DNA from: Hymenobacter sp. YIM 151500-1
GTDB lineage: Bacteria > Bacteroidota > Bacteroidia > Cytophagales > Hymenobacteraceae
Direction of reading: 5' to 3'
Length of the DNA stretch: 64,000 bases
Assembly: GCF_025979885.1 (NCBI RefSeq)
Contig: NZ_CP110139.1
Span: 3,616,001-3,680,000, forward strand
Each line of letters starts with the position of its first letter. The stretch's first letter is position 1. Under the pieces are notes generated by a model. That model worked only from the letters and a program-made list of their open reading frames with translations. It did not search any database and was not told the DNA's origin. This document shows, in pieces, positions 58,493 through 64,000 of the stretch. The position numbers and the translations under genes were made by a program.

Positions 58493-59320
58493 ATGCGTTC
58501 ATTTCTCCGCCCTTCCTTTTTTCGTGCCCTGCTGCCTGCCGCCGCTTTGTTGCTGGCCGGTTGCGACTTGCTTGAGTTCAGCCCCAATGACACCCGCGTG
58601 CCGGAGGAGCAGCAAAACCTGACGGCCAAGAACCTGGCCCGCCTGGCCGAGCTGCCCGCCCTTGGCCCCAACGATACGCTCCGTTTCATCTTCACGGGCG
58701 ACTCCCAGCGGTTCTACGACGACGCCGAGGACCTGGTAAAAAGCGTTAATCAGCAGCCCGGCATCCAGTTCATGGTTATTGCCGGCGACATCTCGGACTT
58801 CGGGCTGGGCCGCGAAATGCGCTGGATTGACGACCAGCTCCGCAAGCTGAAAGTGCCCTACCTGACGGCCGTCGGCAACCATGACTTGGTGGGCAACGGC
58901 CGCCGGGCCTACCAGCAAATCTTCGGGCCGCTGAACTACTCGTTTGTCTACGGCGACACCAAGTTTATCATGCTCGACACTAATGGCCGCGAGTACAACT
59001 TCAACGGCCGGGTGCCCGATATGCCCTGGCTGCTCCAGGAAATGGCCGACACCAAGGTTCGCCGCCACGTGGTAGTGTCGCACATCCCGCCCGACGATGC
59101 CGATTTCGACCCCAAGCTGAGCGAAGCCTACATTGCGGCCATGCGCGAAGACCCGCGGCTGGTGTTTTCCATGAACGGGCACCGCCACTCCTTTCGGTTC
59201 GGGCAGCCCTTCGGCGACGGCGTTACCTATGTCAACTCCGACGCCTTTGAGCGCCGCCGCTACATCGTGATGACGGTGTGGGGCGACAAGCAATTCCGCC
59301 TCAAACAAGTTTCCTTCTGA
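58493..59320 (+). CDS. Calcineurin-like metallophosphoesterase lipoprotein
   Basis: A 275-residue envelope lipoprotein: N-terminal signal with lipobox LLAGC at about residue 24 (DLLEFSP after it), then a metallophosphoesterase fold. The metal-binding motifs are all present: FTGDSQRFYDD, VIAGDISDFG, AVGNHDLVG, VVSHIPPDD and NGHRHSFRF. Length fits a single catalytic domain. The start at 58493 is preferred; 58478 would add five residues. Its stop overlaps the next ATG by one base, so the two are cotranslated. Substrate unknown: phosphate ester hydrolysis or nucleotide removal in the periplasm is inferred. Confidence 0.9.
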   Translation: MRSFLRPSFFRALLPAAALLLAGCDLLEFSPNDTRVPEEQQNLTAKNLARLAELPALGPNDTLRFIFTGDSQRFYDDAEDLVKSVNQQPGIQFMVIAGDISDFGLGREMRWIDDQLRKLKVPYLTAVGNHDLVGNGRRAYQQIFGPLNYSFVYGDTKFIMLDTNGREYNFNGRVPDMPWLLQEMADTKVRRHVVVSHIPPDDADFDPKLSEAYIAAMREDPRLVFSMNGHRHSFRFGQPFGDGVTYVNSDAFERRRYIVMTVWGDKQFRLKQVSF

Positions 59321-59964
59321 TGGCCTCATTGTTACGGCTCCTGGCCGGGGCCCTGCTGCTGGCCGCGCCCTTGGCCGCTACGTCTGCCCCAACTTTATCC
59401 GAGCCCGATTCGCTGCTGGCAGCCACTAAGCCCGAGCCCCGGCCGTGGTTTCGGCCCCGGCATCTGGTGCTGCAAACGGGCGGTGGCCTGGGCATGGTGG
59501 CTGCCGGCACCGGCTATGAGTTCTGGCAGAAGCGCACCGAAGTAGATGTGCTGCTGGGGTTTGTGCCGGCCCGCTACGCCGGCACTTCCCTGGTTGTGGT
59601 ATCAGCCAAGCTCCTCTATTCGCCGCCGGCCTGGACCCTGCCGCTGGGCCCGAAGTGGCAGGTGCGCCCGCTCACGGCAGGAGCTTACATCAGCCATACC
59701 CGCGGCAACCCCAACGACGGCAAGCCTGGACAGTACCCCGAAGGCTACTACTGGTTCTCGACCAACACCCGCGTGGGGCCGCTGCTGGGCAGCCGCCTCA
59801 CCCGCGTGCTGCCGACAAGGTCCACTGAGCACCCGCGCCACCTGTCGTTCTACTACGAGCTAAGCACCAACGACCTCTACCTCCTCAGCTATTTTCTAAA
59901 CCACCGCGCCCTCGACCTGGACGATATTGCCGTGCTGAGCTTGGGGGTAAAAATGGATTTTTAG
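59320..59964 (+). CDS. Exported protein of unknown function
   Basis: I do not recognise a family. The 214 residues begin with a signal peptide (about 1-22, ending ATSAPT). A beta-rich body has aromatic strands (FRPRHLVLQTGGGLGM, VDVLLGFVPARYAG, LSFYYELSTNDLYLLSYF) and the end DIAVLSLGVKMDF looks like a barrel terminus, so a small outer-membrane barrel is possible. The ATG overlaps the stop of the metallophosphoesterase gene by one base (TGATG), so function is probably linked to it. Confidence 0.75.
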   Translation: MASLLRLLAGALLLAAPLAATSAPTLSEPDSLLAATKPEPRPWFRPRHLVLQTGGGLGMVAAGTGYEFWQKRTEVDVLLGFVPARYAGTSLVVVSAKLLYSPPAWTLPLGPKWQVRPLTAGAYISHTRGNPNDGKPGQYPEGYYWFSTNTRVGPLLGSRLTRVLPTRSTEHPRHLSFYYELSTNDLYLLSYFLNHRALDLDDIAVLSLGVKMDF

Positions 59965-59970
59965 CCTGAA

Positions 59971-60043
59971 TAGCTACAAGCTACAAGCTGCAAGCTGACG
60001 TTGGGCTGTCAGCTTGTAGCTTGCGGCTTACCGCTGGTAGCTA
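59971..60043. repeat. gctacaagctgcaagctg inverted repeat
   Basis: tagctacaagctacaagctg...ctgac (59971-59999) is imperfectly complementary to gtcagcttgtagcttgcggc... (60008-60043), the outer seven bases tagctac/gtagcta matching exactly. It separates two convergent genes and could serve as a terminator. Relatives lie near 52.87-52.96 kb. Confidence 0.55.
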
Positions 60044-60048
60044 AAAAA

Positions 60049-61419
60049 TTACCTTTCCGCAGCGTACGCCTCGCGGGCTTCGCGCAGCAGGCGGATGATG
60101 GTGGTACGCTGGCGGAGCAGGTTTTCGATGACCGGCCGCTCCTGGCGGAACAGGCGCAGGGCCCGGAGGCGACGCAGGCGCCCAGCCAGGTTGCCCCAAT
60201 AGCTCAGGGCGTAGAAGCCCGACAGCGGCAGGCTGAGCAGGTAGAGCAAGGTCCAGCGCCAATCGTGGGTGAGGTGGTAGACCACGGCCGTTTGCGCCGC
60301 GTAGCACAGGCTGAACGTGACCATGCCCGTCACCAGCATAATCGGCGCTACAAACTCCACTTCCTTCGTGGCACGCCGGGCTACCACCGACGGAATGATA
60401 TAGGGCACGTAGTTATTAATGACCCCGTACACGTAGAGCGGGGCACCCAGCACAAGCTTGGCCCCGGCCGCCAAGGCGCGGTTGCGGCGGGTGCCGGCCG
60501 TGCCGCGGGTTTCCAGGGCTTCGTCGGTGAGGCGCAGGCGGGCTAGCTCCTGGTGGTAGGCGTGCAGCTTCTCCCGGATGTCGCCCAGGCGGGCGGCGTC
60601 GTGCTTCTCGAAGTAGCGCACAGCCCGCAGCAGGGTGCGTGAGAGCTGGAAGTTGTCGGCCAGGGTTTCCTCGTCGTCCTGAATCAAGTGCTGGCCGAAG
60701 GTGCGCTCCACTTGCGTCACCAACTGGTCTTCGGCATCGTCGCGGGTGATGACGAGGCGCTGCTCCAGGCGGCGGCGGATTTCCTCGGTCAAAGCATCGG
60801 CGGCGGCGGTGGGGTCTTGGCGGTACTGGTCGGCGTAGTCGGCCACCCGGATGGGGCGGGCTACGTTGATGAACACGTCGGAGCGGAACCGTTGCGGGTC
60901 GAAGTAGTTGATACCCAGCGGCACGATGTGCAGGCCTAGCTGAAAGTCGTGCCGGGCCTCGGCGCCCAGGGCAATGCGGGCGGCCCCGGTCTTGAGGGGC
61001 CGCAGGCGCCGCTCAGCCACGCTGCTGCCCTCCGGGAAAATCATGATGGTGCCCTGCCGGTCGAAGTAGTCGTAGCACCGCCCAAAAATGGCCTCGTTCT
61101 GGGCCGTAATCTGCTCCGGCGTCAGGGCCTCGGCCCCGGTTTCCATGTCCTGGCGCCGGTAGATAGGAATAGAGTTGCCCGACTCCAGGATGGCCCGCGA
61201 AATGGGGTTTTTGAAGAAGGTGCTTTTGGCCAGGAAGGCAATGGGCTGGCGGCGCTGCACGGCCACCACCAGCGGGTCCATGAGCGTGTTGGGGTGGTTG
61301 CTGGCCAGCAGCAGCGGGCCCGGCACCCGCAGCCGCGCCCGGTGCCGCACCTCCAGCTTCCGAAAAAATACCCGCAACGCCACCTGCACCAGGGGCTTCA
61401 TCACTGTATAAAAGAGCAT
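60049..61419 (-). CDS. PlsC-like lysophospholipid acyltransferase
   Basis: Transfers acyl chains to lysophosphatidic acid or a related lipid at the inner membrane. The 456-residue protein has the acyltransferase block near its N-terminus: SNHPNTLMDPL with the catalytic His/Asp (five residues between, as in related Bacteroidetes proteins), FFKNPISRAILESGNSIPI, then FPEGSSVAERRL. The region after about 220 is helical and carries a C-terminal membrane pair around 330-400 (VYGVINNYVPYIIP, MVTFSLCYAAQTAVVYHL). ATG 61419 is chosen (MLFYTVMKPL); 61401 is an alternative and 61551 would add non-homologous residues. Divergent from the TPR gene, whose start lies 141 bp away. Confidence 0.9.
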   Translation of the reverse strand: MLFYTVMKPLVQVALRVFFRKLEVRHRARLRVPGPLLLASNHPNTLMDPLVVAVQRRQPIAFLAKSTFFKNPISRAILESGNSIPIYRRQDMETGAEALTPEQITAQNEAIFGRCYDYFDRQGTIMIFPEGSSVAERRLRPLKTGAARIALGAEARHDFQLGLHIVPLGINYFDPQRFRSDVFINVARPIRVADYADQYRQDPTAAADALTEEIRRRLEQRLVITRDDAEDQLVTQVERTFGQHLIQDDEETLADNFQLSRTLLRAVRYFEKHDAARLGDIREKLHAYHQELARLRLTDEALETRGTAGTRRNRALAAGAKLVLGAPLYVYGVINNYVPYIIPSVVARRATKEVEFVAPIMLVTGMVTFSLCYAAQTAVVYHLTHDWRWTLLYLLSLPLSGFYALSYWGNLAGRLRRLRALRLFRQERPVIENLLRQRTTIIRLLREAREAYAAER

Positions 61420-61559
61420 ACGCGCAAGAAAAGCAGATTCCGGGTTTGTTGCACCAACCTGAGCCAGGCCAGACCGCCGCACTTGACACGGTGCGCAGCC
61501 GCCGCGGCGGGGTTTGCGTAAATCCCGGCATCTTTGGGGTTTCTGCCCCACGTACTCGT

Positions 61560-62342
61560 ATGCGCTACTTGTTGTTGTCGTTGCTATTGCTGCTGGCCGG
61601 GCTACCGAAGGCCCTGGCCCAAGCCGAAGACTCGTCGGACGAGGGCCAGGCGTTGCGGCGGGCCAACGAGCTGGTGCTGGAGCGGCGCTACGAGTCGGCC
61701 TGGAAGGTGCTGCACGCCGCCGACCCGCGCAACCGCCGCCCGGCCGTGGTGCTGCGCAAAGCCGACCTGGCCCTGAACTACCACACCGCTACCGAGGGCC
61801 TGCGCCACTTTGCTTTTCAGGACCTGAAGCTGCTCGACCCCAGCCTCGACTCCTTGCGCCAGCTGCCCCAGCGGGTGCTGCCCTACGCCTTCCCCGTGCG
61901 CCGGGTGCTCGACTCGCTGCGGCAGGAGCAGCCAACCAACTACAAGCTGGACCGGGCCCTGGGTGACTACTACTTCACAGCCCAGCAGTGCGAATGCGCT
62001 GAAACCAACCTCGACGAAGACGAGCTGTTCCGGCGTCTGATTCAGCACTACCAGCCAGCCCACGAGCACGGCCAGGGCGACTACCTCTCCTACTTTGCCC
62101 TTGGCTACGCTCATCAGCGCCTGGGCCAGTTTCAGGAAAGCCTGGTACCGTTTCGCCGGTCGCTGGAGCTGCGCCCCACCTACGCCACCACCCACCTCAA
62201 CCTGGCCTTTGTGCTGTTGGAGCTGAAAGACCTGGAAGCCGCCCGCACCCACGCCAACCGCGCCATGGAGCTGTTTTCAGACAGGCCTCACAGAGAAGAC
62301 GCTGCCTTCCTGCTCAGCCAGATTGAAGCGCGGTTGAAGTAG
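61560..62342 (+). CDS. Exported TPR-repeat protein
   Basis: A 260-residue periplasmic protein with a signal peptide (1-20, ending KALAQA). It then has helix-turn-helix repeats of TPR type, e.g. LRRANELVLERRYESAWKVL, GYAHQRLGQFQESLVPFRRS and THLNLAFVLLELKDLEAART. Two of the repeats are near the C-terminus, around residues 175-250. TPR proteins act as protein-binding scaffolds, and nothing identifies the partner here. ATG 61560 was selected because it starts the signal; the longer frame from 61446 runs into upstream regulatory DNA. Confidence 0.82.
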   Translation: MRYLLLSLLLLLAGLPKALAQAEDSSDEGQALRRANELVLERRYESAWKVLHAADPRNRRPAVVLRKADLALNYHTATEGLRHFAFQDLKLLDPSLDSLRQLPQRVLPYAFPVRRVLDSLRQEQPTNYKLDRALGDYYFTAQQCECAETNLDEDELFRRLIQHYQPAHEHGQGDYLSYFALGYAHQRLGQFQESLVPFRRSLELRPTYATTHLNLAFVLLELKDLEAARTHANRAMELFSDRPHREDAAFLLSQIEARLK

Positions 62343-62375
62343 GTTCATGTTTTTTGCCTCTTTGAGCTAGGTGAT

Positions 62376-62475
62376 GTAGAGACGCAACATTTTGCGTCTC
62401 CTCGTTGAACAACCGATTGTAAATTGTTGATAAACAACATCAGCAACGACGAGACGCAAAATATTGCGTCTCTAC
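62376..62475. terminator. Inverted repeat acting as convergent terminator
   Basis: gtagagacgcaacattttgc... (62376-62406) and its near-complement (62445-62475, two mismatches over 31 bases) form a long stem between the convergent TPR and exonuclease III genes. Each arm is itself a hairpin (gagacgcaa/ttgcgtctc), so this is also a repeat of the REP type. Confidence 0.6.
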
Positions 62476-62529
62476 ACTACACTTAAATCGGCTTGATGGC
62501 CATTACCCAACTCCACACTTAAGTATCAC

Positions 62530-63300
62530 TCAAAACTCTAGAATGACCTGGGCCGGGCAATGGTCGGAGTGCACGATGTCGGGTAGGAGGTGGGCTTCGC
62601 GGATGTGGGGGCGTAGGCGCTCTTCCACCAGCAGGTGGTCGAGGCGCCAGCCCACGTTCCGCTTGCGGGCCCCGGCGCGGTAAGTCCACCAGGAGTAGTG
62701 TCCGGCCGCCTCGCCGTGGTGGTGGCGAAAGGTGTCCACGAAGCCATCCTGCAGAAAGTCCCGAAACCACTGCCGCTCCTCGGGCGTGAAGCCGGGGCTG
62801 TTCTGGTTGGCCTTGGGGTTGTGCAGGTCGATGTCGGTCTGGCAGCAGTTGAAGTCGCCGCCGATGAGCAGGGGCGGCCCCCCGGCGGCCCGCAGCTGCC
62901 GTACATAGTCGCGGAAGAAGTGCAGCCACTGCACTTTAAACGCCTGCCGTTCCGGCCCGCTGGTGCCCGAGGGCATGTAGGTGTTCAGCACCGACACGTG
63001 CTCGAAATCTAGGCGCAGCACCCGGCCTTCCAGGTCGTAGCAGTCGGTGCCGCACCCTTCTACCACGGCCCGCGGCGGCCTCTTCGTGAAGGTGGCTACG
63101 CCGCTGTAGCCCGGCTTCTGGGCCGCGTGCAGGTAGGCTTGGTAGCCCAGTTCCGCAAACCCCGACACGTCCAGCGGCTCCCGCCCGGCCTTGATTTCCT
63201 GCAAGCACAGCACATCGGGCTGAGCCGCGCGCACCCAGTCCAACAGTCCCTTGCTCAGGGCCGAGCGTAAGCCGTTGACGTTGTAGGTGATGATGTTCAA
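62530..63300 (-). CDS. xth: Exodeoxyribonuclease III
   Basis: AP endonuclease and 3'-5' exonuclease of base-excision repair. The 256 residues match the EEP fold: MNIITYNVNGLRSAL with Asn7, LQEIKAG (Glu35 metal ligand), LNTYMPSG, GGDFNCC, WRLDHLLV and the C-terminal SDHCPAQV containing the catalytic histidine. The start is TTG at 63300: no ATG is available, and the conserved N-terminus begins exactly there. The gene is next to a REPIN element on its upstream side. Confidence 0.95.
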   Translation of the reverse strand: MNIITYNVNGLRSALSKGLLDWVRAAQPDVLCLQEIKAGREPLDVSGFAELGYQAYLHAAQKPGYSGVATFTKRPPRAVVEGCGTDCYDLEGRVLRLDFEHVSVLNTYMPSGTSGPERQAFKVQWLHFFRDYVRQLRAAGGPPLLIGGDFNCCQTDIDLHNPKANQNSPGFTPEERQWFRDFLQDGFVDTFRHHHGEAAGHYSWWTYRAGARKRNVGWRLDHLLVEERLRPHIREAHLLPDIVHSDHCPAQVILEF

Positions 63301-63317
63301 AACGTTGTTATGTTATA

Positions 63318-63449
63318 AGCAAGAGCAATGAGCCTGTAACGCGAAGTTGTACTTCGCGAGACGTCTGCGCCGTCAGGTCAACAACGCAGTGGCATCGTTC
63401 CAGCGCCTCGCGAAGTACAACTTCGCGTTACAGGCTCATTGCTCTTGCT
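63318..63449. repeat. REPIN with 43-bp perfect arms reaching into a gene
   Basis: Arms 63318-63360 and 63407-63449 are exactly complementary over 43 bp. The inner part of each is the gtaacgcgaagt...acttcgcg hairpin seen at 18043-18127; the outer part is agcaagagcaatgagcct. The right arm runs into the last codons and TGA of the adjacent minus-strand gene, so the outer arm is an inverted copy of that gene's 3' end. Confidence 0.8.
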
Positions 63450-63801
63450 GGTCGAAATACTCCAGGATGTGCCACTTGAGCATGCGTTCCTGCTCCTTGA
63501 GGCTGGAAAAGGGCACAGGGTTTACCAGGCGGTAGTGGGGCCAGCCGTCCTCGTCCACGTGCTCCAGCGCGTAATAGCCCGAGAGGCTGAACAGCTTGCA
63601 GGTGGCAATGTGCATCAGGTCCTGCTTCTGCTCCTTGGTAAACGGCCCGGCACCTTGCCCCAGCTCCTGCACCCCAATGAGCAGCAGCAGGGCGTTGAGG
63701 TCGGGCTTTTTGCCGAAGCGTTGCCGCATGAGGTTCATTAGCTCCCACCAGCGCTGCTCAAACTGCGCCTCGGTTTCCTGGGGGTCGAGCGGCGGACTCA
63801 T
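63436..63801 (-). CDS. Small protein of unknown function (121 aa)
   Basis: I do not recognise a family. The 121-residue, mostly helical protein has no signal or membrane segment. Segments such as FEQRWWELMNLMRQRFGKKP and EQKQDLMHIATCKLFSLSGY are visible, with a single cysteine. Its ATG overlaps the stop of the AhpD-like gene by four bases (ATGA), so the two are translated in tandem and probably work together. The last codons and stop lie inside a perfect inverted repeat. Confidence 0.75.
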   Translation of the reverse strand: MSPPLDPQETEAQFEQRWWELMNLMRQRFGKKPDLNALLLLIGVQELGQGAGPFTKEQKQDLMHIATCKLFSLSGYYALEHVDEDGWPHYRLVNPVPFSSLKEQERMLKWHILEYFDQQEQ

Positions 63802-64000
63802 GCGTCGTGGGCGTGCGGGGGCGCGGCGGCTACGGCCTCCTCTTTCAGGGCCTCCCAGTACTCCACGGCCCGGCGGAAGTGCGGAATCACAATGCTGCCC
63901 CCGATGAGGTTGGCAATGGCAAACACCTCGTAGATTTCCTCGTCGTTGACCCGTTCCTCGTAGCACTTGCCCAGGTGGTACTTGATGCAGTCGTCGCAGC
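63798..64000 (-). CDS. Carboxymuconolactone decarboxylase (AhpD-like) protein, 3' end
   Basis: Partial gene cut by the window edge. The visible 67 codons encode CDDCIKYHLGKCYEERVNDE, then an IYEVFAIANLIGGSIVIP stretch and an Ala/His-rich tail. CxxC followed by a nearby histidine is the AhpD-type redox and proton-relay site of the carboxymuconolactone decarboxylase family, so a peroxidase-reductase role is likely. The first visible codon is the first cysteine of CxxC, so the true start lies outside. It overlaps the 121-residue gene downstream by four bases. Confidence 0.85.
   Translation of the reverse strand, partial: CDDCIKYHLGKCYEERVNDEEIYEVFAIANLIGGSIVIPHFRRAVEYWEALKEEAVAAAPPHAHDA

Overview
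The window looks like chromosomal DNA from a GC-rich member of the Bacteroidota, most likely Hymenobacter or a close relative in the Cytophagales. Support comes from the gene content: a type IX secretion (T9SS) sorting domain on a 2,349-residue adhesin, a DUF5686/CarboxypepD_reg outer-membrane protein, a lipid-anchored TamA-like Omp85 protein beside TamB, BlaI/BlaR1 regulation, M13 metallopeptidase lipoproteins, and a few TAnnTTTG-type -7 promoter boxes. I saw no rRNA, tRNA, CRISPR array, insertion sequence or prophage.

Layout. 1-5.1 kb: acetate/acetyl-CoA module (pta, DUF808 membrane protein, ackA) with an opposed cupin gene. 5.1-6.9 kb: blaI-blaR1 pair with a candidate operator. 7.3-11.8 kb: two tandem M13 peptidase lipoproteins. 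11.9-14.8 kb: old yellow enzyme, a membrane protein overlapping an XRE regulator, and an alpha/beta hydrolase. 14.9-23.7 kb: molybdenum/formate-type cluster (MOT1-type transporter, exported beta-carbonic anhydrase, DUF2490 barrel, MoeB-rhodanese, FdhD, DUF7009, FdhF/YdeP-type oxidoreductase). 24-32 kb: tamB-tamA envelope operon. 32.7-35.5 kb: CBM20-containing 4-alpha-glucanotransferase. 36.3-43.3 kb: T9SS adhesin. 43.5-49.4 kb: CPYC-type flavoprotein, an AT-richer two-gene operon (lipoprotein with three GAGG/Y repeats plus a barrel), DUF5686 protein and a small orphan. 49.5-54.4 kb: Cys-less TlpA-like protein, RadA, PPK2, DUF2846 protein. 54.8-58.2 kb: unusual two-component system, a cNMP-domain histidine kinase followed by a receiver/glutaredoxin-like/thioredoxin-reductase-like fusion. 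58.5-64 kb: metallophosphoesterase lipoprotein, PlsC-like acyltransferase, TPR protein, exonuclease III, a small unknown and a truncated AhpD-like gene.

Functional links. Between 14.9 and 23.7 kb, oxyanion uptake, cofactor sulfuration and a molybdopterin enzyme sit beside an exported carbonic anhydrase, which suggests handling of CO2/bicarbonate from a formate-like reaction (inference). pta and ackA interconvert acetyl-CoA and acetate with ATP formation. TamA/TamB, the DUF5686 protein, barrels and lipoproteins belong to the envelope.

The most distinctive non-coding feature is the density of inverted-repeat elements. At least nine are present: REP/REPIN-like units built on GCGAAG hairpins, a roughly 90-109-bp family in two inverted pairs, a CCTCACCCCCCGG/GGGGGTGAGG family, and others. 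Several touch coding DNA. One family is translated inside malQ and, in another frame, in the tamA signal region; other arms overlap the stop codons of the histidine kinase, ackA and the last small gene.
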